Source: Mycolicibacterium rhodesiae NBB3 (GTDB taxonomy: Bacteria; Actinomycetota; Actinomycetes; Mycobacteriales; Mycobacteriaceae). From it: a stretch of 64,000 bases of DNA. The DNA lies in contig NC_016604.1 in NCBI RefSeq assembly GCF_000230895.2, positions 5,332,001 to 5,396,000 of the forward strand, written 5' to 3'. The notes beneath the pieces are model-generated. The model was not told where the DNA came from. It did no database searches and saw only the letters and a program-made list of their open reading frames with translations. The position numbers and the translations under genes were made by a program. Shown here one piece after another: positions 15,545 to 24,285 of this stretch. Positions within the stretch are counted from its first letter, which is position 1. Every line of letters starts with the position of its first letter.

Positions 15545-16894
15545 GGCCCCCGCCAGCGCATCGACGTAATCGGGCCAATCGAGGCTGTCGACCGGATTGG
15601 CCCTGGCGATGTCGGGATCGTGCTCGGGCAGCGTGTGCACGGGTCCCGGTCCGGTACCGCGGGTTTCGAACCGCACCGTCATCACGCCGTGGCCCGCGCC
15701 CTGGATCCAGCCGTGGCCGTGCGTGGTGTGTGCGACGTCGTCGCCGATCCGCCAGGCTGGCGCCGTGGCGGCGGCCTCGGTCAGCGTCGGCGGCAGGCGG
15801 GTGTTGGACACCTCCTCCGCGACCAACTCCAGATCGGGAAACAGCGACTCCTGCTGGATCTCCGAGAGACCCGAAAAGCCAACGCCGACAAGGCGGATGG
15901 GGCCGACCTCGATCGGGTCCAGGAGCAACCGCCGCGCGGTGGCGATCAGGGTGGCCGCGTCCGTCGTCGCATACGGAAGTGTCGCTGACCGGGTCAGGAT
16001 GCTCATGTCGGATTTTTTCAATTTGACCGTGATGGTGCGTGCCCCTCGGCCGTCCTTCAACAGGCGGTTGTGCGCATGCTCGCCGATGCGCGCCACCGCC
16101 TCCCGGAGCTGGTCGAGGGTGGTCAGATCCTCCGGAAAAGTCGATTCGGCGCTGATCTGCTTGGCCGGCGAATTCTCGGCGACGGGACGGTCGTCGATGC
16201 CCTGGGCCAGTCGGTGCAGGGCCGTGCCGACGGCGCCGCCCAGGATGTCGGCGGCTTCGGCGTCGCTCAATGCGGCGAATGCGCCGATGGTGTCGATACC
16301 GAGCCGGTGCAGCTTCTCTTCGGCGACCGGTCCGATGCCCCATAGTCGGCGCACGGGCAGCGCGTCGAGCAGTGTGCGTTCCTCGGTGCGGGACACCACC
16401 CGGACCCCGTCGGGTTTGGCGAGGTCTGACGCAATCTTGGCGACCTGCTTGCCCGATCCGGCGCCGACGGAGGCGATCAGCCCGGTTTCGTCGAGAACAC
16501 GGGCCTTCACCGCCCGGCAGAACGCCTCGACGTCGTGGGCGGATGCCCCTGCGAGTTCGGCGGGTTCACCGAACGCCTCGTCGAAGGAGAGCTGCTCGAG
16601 AACGGGCACGAAGCCGCGCACGGTGTCGAAGACCCGCCGGCTCGCGACGCCGTAGACGACGCCGCGCGGCGGCAGCACCACGGCGGCGGCGCCCACCATC
16701 CGGCGGGCCTGGTGCATCGGCATCGCGGATCGGGCGCCGAACACCCTGGACTCGTAGCTCGCGCCGGCGACCACACCGCGACCGCCGAGTCCGCCGACGA
16801 GGACCGGTCGGCCTCGCAGGGTCGGCCGGGTCAGCTGTTCGACCGACGCGAAGAACGCATCCATGTCGAGGTGCAGCACCCATCGACCATCCAC
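15509..16894 (-). CDS. dinB: Y-family DNA polymerase IV
   Basis: A 461-residue translesion polymerase, matching in length and position the mycobacterial DinB1/DinX (Rv1537). Motifs: LHLDMDAFFASVEQL (metal Asp residues, about 6-20), SYESRVFGARSAMPM (about 46-60), SFDEAF (DE pair), then helix-hairpin-helix around LWGIGPVAEEKLHRLGI. The little-finger domain follows, and a C-terminal extension (GHGWIQGAGHGVMTVRFETRG) is as in mycobacterial DinX. Start GTG 16894 gives the usual length. Divergent from the ferritin-like gene. Confidence 0.93.
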   Translation of the reverse strand: MDGRWVLHLDMDAFFASVEQLTRPTLRGRPVLVGGLGGRGVVAGASYESRVFGARSAMPMHQARRMVGAAAVVLPPRGVVYGVASRRVFDTVRGFVPVLEQLSFDEAFGEPAELAGASAHDVEAFCRAVKARVLDETGLIASVGAGSGKQVAKIASDLAKPDGVRVVSRTEERTLLDALPVRRLWGIGPVAEEKLHRLGIDTIGAFAALSDAEAADILGGAVGTALHRLAQGIDDRPVAENSPAKQISAESTFPEDLTTLDQLREAVARIGEHAHNRLLKDGRGARTITVKLKKSDMSILTRSATLPYATTDAATLIATARRLLLDPIEVGPIRLVGVGFSGLSEIQQESLFPDLELVAEEVSNTRLPPTLTEAAATAPAWRIGDDVAHTTHGHGWIQGAGHGVMTVRFETRGTGPGPVHTLPEHDPDIARANPVDSLDWPDYVDALAGASAPAGEDVGDG

Positions 16895-16927
16895 ATCCGC
16901 CGATGCTATTTCGCTAACCTGACGTCC

Positions 16928-17683
16928 ATGGCGCAACCTGTCGGTCAACGGAGCGGCTTCGGCGGGTGGGTGGACCATTTCGAGGCGAATGTCGCGGTAC
17001 ACGCCGAGGTGGACGCCGCGATCGACTTCGGCGCCGAGTGCCCCGTCGAAGAGCGGGCACGCCGTCCGCTGATCGCCTCGGTGCGGCGATTCCAACTCGG
17101 GGAAAGCGGCGACGGCCAGCAGTTGCTACGCAACGCCGAGCGCGCGGGCGACCCCGAATATGTGCGCGCCATCGGTCTTTTCGTCGCCGAGGAGCAGCAA
17201 CATGCCGCGCTGCTGCTGCGCCTGCTCGCATATCTCGGCGGCACCCCGATGAGCAGCCACTGGTCGGATGCGGTGTTCGTCCGCCTCCGCAGGGTGCTGG
17301 GCCTGCGCACCGAGCTGATGGTGCTGTCCGTCGCCGAGGCCGTCGCGCTGTCCTATTACGGCGGTCTGTCGGCTGCGGGTCCGGACCCGGTGACACGGGC
17401 GGTCGCCGCACGCATCGTCGACGACGAGCAGGCCCACGTGCGGTTCCAGCGGGACCGGCTGCACATCGGCTTCGCCGACTCCCCGGCGCCGCTGCGGCTG
17501 TTGGCCCTTGCACTCTGGTGGGTGGTCGCGGTAGGCGCGACAGCCGTGGTCGCCCTCGATCACCGTGGGGTGCTCGACGCGATCGGCTACCGGCCGACCA
17601 GATTCGTCCGCGATGTGCTCATCGATTTCGCAGGACTGTCGGCAGCGGTGCTGCTGCGGCGAAAGTCGACGTCGTGGACGTGA
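16928..17683 (+). CDS. Ferritin-like domain protein with C-terminal membrane segment
   Basis: A 251-residue helical protein. Paired carboxylate motifs FVAEEQQHAALLLRLL (about 83-98) and IVDDEQAHVRFQRDRL (about 167-182) fit a di-iron ferritin-like four-helix bundle. A hydrophobic segment (ALALWWVVAVGATAVVAL, about 198-215) follows, so the protein may be membrane attached. Function is unknown. A TAACCT box 7 nt before the ATG suggests a nearly leaderless transcript. The next gene overlaps its end by 10 nt. Confidence 0.75.
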   Translation: MAQPVGQRSGFGGWVDHFEANVAVHAEVDAAIDFGAECPVEERARRPLIASVRRFQLGESGDGQQLLRNAERAGDPEYVRAIGLFVAEEQQHAALLLRLLAYLGGTPMSSHWSDAVFVRLRRVLGLRTELMVLSVAEAVALSYYGGLSAAGPDPVTRAVAARIVDDEQAHVRFQRDRLHIGFADSPAPLRLLALALWWVVAVGATAVVALDHRGVLDAIGYRPTRFVRDVLIDFAGLSAAVLLRRKSTSWT

Positions 17684-18711
17684 TCACGTCGCTTCCGGCG
17701 AGCACGCCGCTGAGCGAGGTGGCCGAGGACGTGCAGCGCGTCGAGGCGCTCGGGTTCGACTGTGTCCACGTTTCCGAGACCGTCCGCGATCCGTTCGGGG
17801 TGTGCGCCCTGGCGCTGGAACACAGTTCCTTCATCACGGTGCGCACCAGCATGGTCGTCGCGTTCGCGCGCAGCCCGATGGTGACCGCCTACGCCGCGTG
17901 GGAGCTGGCCCGCTTCTCCGGCGGCCGCTTTCAGCTGGGCGTCGCCACGCAGGTGCGGGGCAACATCGTCGGCCGGTTCTCGATGCCGTGGACCGATCCC
18001 GCCGCGCAGCTGCGTGACTACGTCGCGTCCCTGCGCGCGATCTTCGCCGCGTTCGCCGACGAGCAGAGTCTGGATCACCACGGCAGCCACTACACGTTCA
18101 CCCGCCTGCAGCCGTACTTCAACCCGGGGCCGATCGACGCGGCTCCTCCGGCGATCTGGACCGGCGGCGTCAACCGCAGGATGTGCACGCTGGCGGGCGC
18201 GGTCGCCGACGGCTTCGTCGCGCACCCGACGAGTTCGCATCCGGCGGTGCTGCGCGAATATGTCCTGCCCGCGCTCGCCGACGGCGCCGCCAGACAGGGT
18301 CGCACCGACGGCGGCCCCGCGCTCGTGGTAGTACCCAGGGTGATCTCCGGTCGCGACGAGGCCGCTGTCGCCGCCGCTCGCGATGAGTTCCGATCCGAAC
18401 TCGCGTTCCTGTACTCGACCCCGGCGTATCAACGCACGCTGAAGCTGTTCGGGTTGGACGAGATCGCGCAGCGTCTCAGCGACCGTGCGCGTCGCAAGGA
18501 GTGGTCCGCGCTCGCCGATGTACTCACCGATGACGTTGTCAGCCAACTCGTTCCGCAGGGAACCTACGCGCAGCTTCCCGACGTGCTCGCGTCGCGGTAC
18601 GACGGCATCTGCGATGGGATCTCGCTCGACGCACCGTCCGACCCGGCCGATGACGACCAGTTCGCCGCGATGCTCGAACGGGTCAAGGCGATCCCGGCCC
18701 GGGTCACGTGA
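17674..18711 (+). CDS. LLM-class F420-dependent oxidoreductase
   Basis: A 345-residue luciferase-like monooxygenase-fold protein (TIGR03617-type appearance). It starts DVITSLPASTPLSEVAEDVQRVEALGFDCVHVSETVRDPF, followed by VRTSMVVAFARSPMVTAYAAWELARFSGGRFQLGV (about 45-82), the cofactor-site signature. Mycobacterial members use F420 and reduce or oxidise largely unknown substrates. Start GTG 17674 overlaps the ferritin-like gene by 10 nt; the GTG at 17680 is an alternative. The stop overlaps the S4 gene start (GTGA). Confidence 0.85.
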   Translation: MDVITSLPASTPLSEVAEDVQRVEALGFDCVHVSETVRDPFGVCALALEHSSFITVRTSMVVAFARSPMVTAYAAWELARFSGGRFQLGVATQVRGNIVGRFSMPWTDPAAQLRDYVASLRAIFAAFADEQSLDHHGSHYTFTRLQPYFNPGPIDAAPPAIWTGGVNRRMCTLAGAVADGFVAHPTSSHPAVLREYVLPALADGAARQGRTDGGPALVVVPRVISGRDEAAVAAARDEFRSELAFLYSTPAYQRTLKLFGLDEIAQRLSDRARRKEWSALADVLTDDVVSQLVPQGTYAQLPDVLASRYDGICDGISLDAPSDPADDDQFAAMLERVKAIPARVT

Positions 18712-18923
18712 GCGGCATGGACGACGTACCGATCCGCGACGAGACGATCCGGCTGGGCCAGTTCCTCAAGCTTTCGGGGCTGATCGACAGCGGAGCGGAC
18801 GCCAAGGCGGTCGTCGCCGACGGACTGGTCGTCGTCAACGACACAGTCGAGCGCCGCAGGGGCCGGCAACTTCGCTCGGGTGACATCGTGGAGTTCGACG
18901 GACGTCGCGCCCGGGTCAGTTGA
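18708..18923 (+). CDS. S4 RNA-binding domain protein (YaaA/HSP15-like)
   Basis: A 71-residue single S4 domain: IRLGQFLKLSGLIDSGADAKAVVADGLVVVNDTVERRRGRQLRSGDIVEFDG shows the alpha-L motif and the GxVxVN(D)xxxxRRGRQLxxGD end of the RNA-binding fold. It likely binds structured RNA (ribosomal or tRNA). Start GTG 18708 overlaps the LLM gene stop by 4 nt (GTGA). Its last 8 nt overlap the convergent ileS end. Confidence 0.88.
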   Translation: MSGMDDVPIRDETIRLGQFLKLSGLIDSGADAKAVVADGLVVVNDTVERRRGRQLRSGDIVEFDGRRARVS

Positions 18924-21900
18924 CCTTCGCGATCGCGACCTGCACGCCGTCACCGATTTCGCTGCCGTCCACGGGTTCACCGAATTCGAAGCTGGTGGCC
19001 AGGATTTCGCGTGCGATGAGCTCGCTGTGTGTGCGCGCCCAGCCCTCGTGCGCCGACGGCACCGACATCACCACCGAGATGCGGTCCGAGACATCCAGGC
19101 CCGTCGACTTGCGCAGCTCCTGCAATTCCCGGATGCGGTCCTTGGCCCACCCCTCGGCTTCGAGCTCTTCGGTGACGGTGCCGTCGAGCACCACCAGTCC
19201 GGCGCCGTCCGGCAGCGCCGCCGTGTACTCGGGGTCGGCGGCAACCAGCCGGGAGCTGTACTCCCCGGGGAGAAGGACCGCGGGCCCTGCCTTTAGCGTG
19301 CCGTCGTCGTTGGCCACCGCCTCGCCGGCCTTGACGGCTTTGATGGCGGCTTGAACGTCTTTGCCGAGCCGCGGTCCGGCCACCTTGGCGTTGACGGTCA
19401 GCTCGAAACGTCCATAGGTCGCGATGTCGTCGGTGAGCGCGACGGTCTTGACATTGAGCTCGTCGGCGATGAGGTCGCGGTAGGGCTCGAGCCGCTGCGG
19501 ATCAGCAACGGCCACAGTGAGTTTCGGTAGTGGCAGGCGTACCCGCAGCTTCTTGGCTTTGCGCAGCGACGAGCCGGCCGATGCGACCACACGAACCAGA
19601 TCCATGTCGGCCACCAACTGCGGATTCTTCGGGAGCAGATCCTCGGCGGGCCAGTCGGTCAGATGAACCGAACGCTCGTCTGTCACGCCGCGCCAGATGA
19701 TCTCGGTGACCAGCGGCAGCAGCGGCGCAGCGAGCCGACCGGTCACCTCGAGCACGGTGTGCAGCGTGTCGATGGCGTCGGGATCCTCTTCCCAGAAGCG
19801 CGAACGTGACCGTCGCACATACCAGTTCGTCAGCGCATCGGTGAACTGGCGCAATTGGTCGCAGGCCCCCGAGATGTCGCAGACATCAAGCGATTCGGTG
19901 AGGTCGTCACGCAGTTCGGCAAGCTTGGCCAGGATGTAGGTGTCCAGCACGTTCGCCGAGTCGACACGCCAGGTGCCCTTCTTCGGCGCGTACAGCGCCA
20001 GGAACGTGTACGCGTTCCACAGCGGCAACTGCACCTGACGGACACCTTCGCGGATGCCCTGCTCTGTGACGATCAGGTTGCCGCCACGCAGGATCGGCGA
20101 CGCCATCAGGAACCAGCGCATCGCGTCGGAGCCGTCGCGGTCGAACACCTCCGTGACATCGGGATAGTTGCGCAGCGACTTGCTCATCTTCTGACCGTCG
20201 TTTCCCAGCACGATGCCGTGCGCCACACAGGTTTTGAACGCAGGGCGGTCGAACAGCGCGGTGGCCAGGATGTGCATGGTGTAGAACCAGCCGCGGGTCT
20301 GGCCGATGTATTCGACGATGAAGTCGCCGGGAAAGTGCCCGTCGACCTGCTTGTCAGGGTCGGCGGAGTCGACTCCCGCGAACCAATCAGCGTTTTCGAA
20401 CGGGTAGTGCACCTGGCCATAGGGCATCGAACCCGAGTCGAACCACACGTCGAACACGTCCTCGATGCGCCGCATCGTCGACTTGCCTGTGGGGTCGTCG
20501 GGATTGGGTCGGGTCAACTCGTCGATGTAGGGCCGGTGCAGGTTGTCCGGCCGCACTCCGAAGTCGCGCTCGAGCTCGTCGAGGCTGCCGTATACGTCGA
20601 GGCGAGGGTATGCCGGATCGTCGGACTTCCACACCGGAATCGGACTGCCCCAGTATCGGTTTCGTGAGATGGACCAATCGCGCGCACCCTGCAGCCACTT
20701 GCCGAACTGACCGTCCTTGACATGCTCGGGATACCAGGTGATCTCCTGGTTCAGCTCGACCATGCGATCGCGGAAATCGGTCACCTTGATGAACCACGAC
20801 GACACAGCTCGGTAGATCAACGGATTCCGGCATCGCCAGCAGTGCGGATAGGAGTGGTCATAAGTCTCGTGCCGAAGCAGCACCGCGCCATTGGTGGCCG
20901 CCGAGCGTGCCTGGTTCTTCAAATCGCGGATGATCTGCGGGTTCGCGTCGAACACATGTTGGCCGGCGTAATCGCCCACGGTGGCGTCGAACCGGCCCTT
21001 GGTGTCCACAGGTGTGACGGCGACGATGTCGGCCGCCCGGGCCGTGGTCATGTCGTCTTCGCCGTAGGCCGGCGACATGTGCACGATGCCGGTGCCGTCC
21101 TCGGTACTGACGAAGTCGGCAGGCAGCACCTGGAATGCGTTGCGCGCCCCGTCACTGTCCATGAAGTACGGGAAGGGCGGCAGATACCGCACCCCGAGTA
21201 GATCGCGCCCGGTGTAGGTCGCGATGATTTCCGGCTCTTCGCCCAGTTCGCGGGCGTAGGACGACAGTCGCGCCTGAGCGAGCACAAAGCGCCGCTCATC
21301 GGGGCCCTGCACGAGGACGTAGGTGACGTCCGGACCGACCGCGACCGCCTGGTTCGACGGCAGCGTCCACGGCGTCGTCGTCCAGATCAGCAGATAGGCG
21401 CCGGCGAGATCACCCTCGGACACCTGGAAGCCGACGGTGAGCGCGGGATCCTGGCGCATCTGGTAGACGTCGTCGTCCATCCGCAGTTCGTGGTTGGACA
21501 GCGGGGTCTCATCGTTCCAGCAGTACGGCAGGACCCGGTTGCCCTCATAGGCCAGGCCCTTGTCCCAGAGCTGTTTGAACGCCCAGATCACCGACTCCAT
21601 GAACCCGAGATCGAGCGTCTTGTAGTCATTGTCGAAGTCCACCCAGCGCGCCTGCCGCGTGACGTAGGCCTGCCATTCGTCGGTGTACTTGAGCACCGAA
21701 GCGCGGCATGCTTCGTTGAACTTCTCGATGCCCATCTCTTCGATCTGTGCCTTGTCGGCGATGCCGAGCTGGCGCTGGACCTCGAGTTCGGCGGGCAGCC
21801 CGTGGGTGTCCCAACCGAACCTGCGCTCGACCTTGTAGCCCCGCATGGTGCGGTAGCGCGGCACGATGTCCTTCACATATCCGGTCAGCAGGTGGCCGTA

Positions 21901-22074
21901 GTGCGGGAGGCCGTTGGCGAACGGCGGTCCGTCGTAGAACACGTACTCCGGCGATCCGTCCCGGCGCGCGACGCTGGCGCGGAACGTGTCGTCGGAGTCC
22001 CAGTAGTCCAGGACCTCGCTTTCCAGCGCCGGGAAGTTCGGCGCACCGGCGGCCGGCTTCGGATAGGCGGTCAC
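18916..22074 (-). CDS. ileS: Isoleucyl-tRNA synthetase
   Basis: A 1052-residue class Ia synthetase charging tRNA-Ile. GPPFANGLPHYGHLLTGYVKD carries the HIGH-type motif (HYGH, near residue 60), the long CP1 editing domain follows, and GQKMSKSLRNYPDV near residue 625 is the KMSKS loop. Length and features fit the eukaryote-like IleRS type found in mycobacteria, the type associated with natural mupirocin tolerance. The GTG start at 22074 has an AGGAG site 4-5 nt upstream; the extended upstream frame runs through the T-box leader and is not coding. Confidence 0.97.
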   Translation of the reverse strand: MTAYPKPAAGAPNFPALESEVLDYWDSDDTFRASVARRDGSPEYVFYDGPPFANGLPHYGHLLTGYVKDIVPRYRTMRGYKVERRFGWDTHGLPAELEVQRQLGIADKAQIEEMGIEKFNEACRASVLKYTDEWQAYVTRQARWVDFDNDYKTLDLGFMESVIWAFKQLWDKGLAYEGNRVLPYCWNDETPLSNHELRMDDDVYQMRQDPALTVGFQVSEGDLAGAYLLIWTTTPWTLPSNQAVAVGPDVTYVLVQGPDERRFVLAQARLSSYARELGEEPEIIATYTGRDLLGVRYLPPFPYFMDSDGARNAFQVLPADFVSTEDGTGIVHMSPAYGEDDMTTARAADIVAVTPVDTKGRFDATVGDYAGQHVFDANPQIIRDLKNQARSAATNGAVLLRHETYDHSYPHCWRCRNPLIYRAVSSWFIKVTDFRDRMVELNQEITWYPEHVKDGQFGKWLQGARDWSISRNRYWGSPIPVWKSDDPAYPRLDVYGSLDELERDFGVRPDNLHRPYIDELTRPNPDDPTGKSTMRRIEDVFDVWFDSGSMPYGQVHYPFENADWFAGVDSADPDKQVDGHFPGDFIVEYIGQTRGWFYTMHILATALFDRPAFKTCVAHGIVLGNDGQKMSKSLRNYPDVTEVFDRDGSDAMRWFLMASPILRGGNLIVTEQGIREGVRQVQLPLWNAYTFLALYAPKKGTWRVDSANVLDTYILAKLAELRDDLTESLDVCDISGACDQLRQFTDALTNWYVRRSRSRFWEEDPDAIDTLHTVLEVTGRLAAPLLPLVTEIIWRGVTDERSVHLTDWPAEDLLPKNPQLVADMDLVRVVASAGSSLRKAKKLRVRLPLPKLTVAVADPQRLEPYRDLIADELNVKTVALTDDIATYGRFELTVNAKVAGPRLGKDVQAAIKAVKAGEAVANDDGTLKAGPAVLLPGEYSSRLVAADPEYTAALPDGAGLVVLDGTVTEELEAEGWAKDRIRELQELRKSTGLDVSDRISVVMSVPSAHEGWARTHSELIAREILATSFEFGEPVDGSEIGDGVQVAIAKVN

Positions 22075-22310
22075 GTGTCTCCTGTGCCTGATTGTGGCCT
22101 CCGGCCACGGAGGCCTGAGGGTCAAAGGCACGGGGACGACGACGCGCGGTTGCGCGAGCGCCGCGGTACCACCCCGCTTGCGCACATCGCCGTGCGCCGC
22201 TCGAATTTCAGGCGATGACGGGCCCACCCGTTCGGGTCTACTGAGCTGGATCAGCCGTTCTTCCGAAGGCTCCCCGGTGATCGCCGGATCAACGCCGTGT
22301 CGTCGATTCT
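22075..22310 (-). promoter_or_regulatory. ileS T-box riboswitch leader
   Basis: On the minus strand the leader holds the invariant T-box TGGTACCGCGG (22171-22161), which pairs with the tRNA NCCA end. Upstream, CCGG-CGATCA-CCGG (22287-22274) forms a very short stem I with an AUC isoleucine codon (22281-22279) in its loop, matching the ultrashort stem-I ileS T-boxes described for Actinobacteria. No terminator with a U-tract is present. A GC-rich hairpin (22114-22095) containing CCTCC precedes the AGGAG ribosome site, so regulation is probably at translation initiation: uncharged tRNA-Ile frees the site. Confidence 0.93.
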
Positions 22311-22321
22311 AGAGGCAATGC

Positions 22322-22975
22322 CTAGGCAGCGGGCAGCGCGTCCGTGGTCATCTCGAAGAGCGCCAGCGGGAACTGCTCGGCGAGCTCTTCGACGGTGTAG
22401 GGCTCGAAATGGCTCGTGTCGTACCACCAGTCGACGTGCACCCGATCCTCGGTGCGGTAGATCCGCAGCTCTAGGGCGTGTCCCAAACCGGGAGGCGCCT
22501 TCTGAACCGGGACCGGCACGGAATCCTCGGGAACCTCGCCAAGGTAGTTGAAGTACACCTCCGACATTCCGTCGGCGATGCGCTCGGTCGCCGAGGTCAG
22601 CAGGCGGTGAACCCCACCGAGCAGCTCAGTGGCATCGGCCTGCTGGGCCGTCGCGCACAGCAGCGGCACGGCGTCGAGTAGGCTGCCGCGCTCGCTGGCG
22701 ACGTCCACCGGGACGACGCCGTCACCGAGGGTCTTCGCGATCGTGCGGGCCAGCGCCGCGAGGAGAAGTTCATCACTTGGGACGCCCAGATACTCGGAGG
22801 CCCCGTCGAGTTCGGCCGTGAGTTCTTCGGTGTCCGGAGTCGACAGCCGCACCATGCCCGCGGGACGCGTGGCGTCCGGGGTGTCGTAATCCACGACGTG
22901 GATCGTTGCTAGAGCACATTGAGTAACGCTTTTGAAGGCCTCGTTAGCCGACACCGGCAACTGGGGAGCAACCAT
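22322..22975 (-). CDS. Orphan C-terminal half of an NRPS-type condensation domain
   Basis: A 217-residue protein resembling the C-terminal subdomain of a nonribosomal peptide condensation domain. SEYLGVPSDELLLAALARTIAKTLGDGVVPVDVASERG (about 60-97) matches the 'PDELLLAALARAL...V.V.V..HGR' block, EVYFNYLGEVPED (about 140-152) is the FNYLG motif, and VHVDWWYDTSHFEPYTVEELAEQF (about 180-204) is the final helix-strand. The N-terminal half with HHxxxDG is absent, so it cannot be an ordinary condensation catalyst. Similar stand-alone half domains occur as hypothetical proteins; the role is unknown. It is divergent from the HTH gene. Confidence 0.6.
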   Translation of the reverse strand: MVAPQLPVSANEAFKSVTQCALATIHVVDYDTPDATRPAGMVRLSTPDTEELTAELDGASEYLGVPSDELLLAALARTIAKTLGDGVVPVDVASERGSLLDAVPLLCATAQQADATELLGGVHRLLTSATERIADGMSEVYFNYLGEVPEDSVPVPVQKAPPGLGHALELRIYRTEDRVHVDWWYDTSHFEPYTVEELAEQFPLALFEMTTDALPAA

Positions 22976-22998
22976 GAGGCCAACGATAGCTCAGGTGT

Positions 22999-23012
22999 CC
23001 CAAAATTGGGAA
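22999..23012. promoter_or_regulatory. Palindrome TCCCAA-AA-TTGGGA between condensation-like and HTH genes
   Basis: Six-base perfect arms with a two-base spacer lie about 24 nt upstream of the minus-strand start at 22975 and about 100 nt upstream of the probable HTH start at 23112. The surrounding 100 nt is AT-richer than the neighbourhood. It is a good candidate operator for the HTH protein or another regulator. Position may be off by one base. Confidence 0.4.
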
Positions 23013-23111
23013 TAGCCTCCCGAAACTGTGACGCCAGTGTCAATTAAGGCAAAGGCTTACAGTTTGCGGTTGCCTCTGCCCAATGGACGGAATTTGCTTT
23101 ATCGTAAGTGT

Positions 23112-23492
23112 GTGCCCCGTACCGACGAAAACGGCAGACAGCTAAAAGCCCTGCTTGATTACCTACTCGACGGCGATATTGACGCCAAGGATATTTATGA
23201 CGCGCTCGGGACATCGAGCAGTACGTACTACCGCCGCATCAAAGAGGCTGACTATCCACACGCAGAGGAACTGCGCCGGGTAGCTGACAGATTCGGTCTC
23301 AGCTACCCCGACCTGCAGATCAGGTTCGGGCTGATGAGCGAACAAGAGGTGTGGAGCTACATCGAATCGTCACCCTTCGCCGGGCGAGCCGTTCGGCAGA
23401 TGACAATGGCCCCCACGGCTCCCACCACCCACCGGACACGAGCGCCAAAGCTTTCGGAGCTGAAACCACGCAGTGACGCACCGCCGCTGTAG
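23112..23492 (+). CDS. HTH-type regulator, phage-repressor-like
   Basis: A 126-residue protein. The segment GRQLKALLDYLLDGDIDAKDIYDALGTSSSTYYRRIKEADYPHAEELRRVADRFGLSYPDLQIRFGL reads as a helix-turn-helix domain (DIYDALGTSSSTYYRR as the HTH) plus a following XRE-like helical region; the tail is disordered and basic. Start GTG 23112 is preferred because TATCGT lies 6 nt upstream, an ideal leaderless arrangement; a GTG at 23028 would add 28 residues encoded by atypically AT-rich DNA. It is followed 43 nt later by a seven-helix membrane protein, suggesting a linked pair. Function unknown. Confidence 0.72.
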   Translation: MPRTDENGRQLKALLDYLLDGDIDAKDIYDALGTSSSTYYRRIKEADYPHAEELRRVADRFGLSYPDLQIRFGLMSEQEVWSYIESSPFAGRAVRQMTMAPTAPTTHRTRAPKLSELKPRSDAPPL

Positions 23493-23535
23493 CTCTATAC
23501 TTTGCTGAGTACACCGTGGCTCGAAAGCGACACTC

Positions 23536-24273
23536 ATGGCACTCACTTCTCTGATTGCGATCACGCTTTGCTGTATCGCATGGAGCTTGTGGATTCGCCG
23601 GGTCACCTGGTCGTCTCGCTGGGAATTCGCCGCGACACTCAACATTGCATTGCAAGGCGGCGCGGTCTTGCTCATGTCCCCATGGGCCTCGGAAACACTT
23701 GGCGTATTCCTTCACTCACTGACGGGTAAGTGGAATCTCGAGGACTACATCGGGCACGACCTCTATATCGTCGCGGCGTCCGCCGTCGTCTACAACGCGC
23801 TGGGCCGGCTGCAACAGGACCACGACCTGCGGCAGTCGTTCAAGCAATATGTCGAACTGCCCGCGACACTGTGCATACCGCTGCTCCTGGTCGCATTCAC
23901 CCTTGGTAACGGCGCCAAGATCTACAAAGCCGACTTCTTCGAGGTGCCGACCGACTTCTGGCTGAACGTCTACTGGCTGCTGTTGTGCGGCACCCTGATC
24001 TACCTTCTGGGATACGGGTCACGGGCGCTGTTGGTCCTTCGCAAGGACCCGCGCTCGCGCACCGTCGCGAATGTCTATCTGGTCTCATGCGCTGCGGGCA
24101 TCGTGGCATGCGTCGTCCGGCTGGCGACCGCGTTCATCCCCGCGCTGCAGGAGCTGGACGCCGGCTCAACGCTGGTGTGGGTCTTCGCCTGCATGTGCGG
24201 TGCTGGGTTCGCCCTGACCTCCGCGGAATCCTGGCGCAAGAAGACCCGGTGGTTCTCCACAGCCGACCGTTGA
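23536..24273 (+). CDS. Seven-helix integral membrane protein of unknown function
   Basis: A 245-residue protein with about seven hydrophobic segments (roughly 3-19, 33-50, 71-88, 108-126, 139-164, 177-198, 208-231) and a short basic C-terminus (WRKKTRWFSTADR). No transporter or enzyme motif is visible. The topology recalls the membrane half of the actinobacterial MAB_1171c/DUF6545 family, which also sits beside HTH regulators, but here the C-terminal soluble domain is lacking; this link is from memory and weak. It forms a probable two-gene unit with the HTH gene 43 nt upstream. Confidence 0.65.
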   Translation: MALTSLIAITLCCIAWSLWIRRVTWSSRWEFAATLNIALQGGAVLLMSPWASETLGVFLHSLTGKWNLEDYIGHDLYIVAASAVVYNALGRLQQDHDLRQSFKQYVELPATLCIPLLLVAFTLGNGAKIYKADFFEVPTDFWLNVYWLLLCGTLIYLLGYGSRALLVLRKDPRSRTVANVYLVSCAAGIVACVVRLATAFIPALQELDAGSTLVWVFACMCGAGFALTSAESWRKKTRWFSTADR

Positions 24274-24285
24274 GCTGAGTTCGAT

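Noticed and set aside
22095..22114. The perfect GC-rich hairpin upstream of ileS as a transcription terminator
   Set aside because: There is no U-tract and it sits between the T-box and the ribosome site, so a role in translational switching is more likely.
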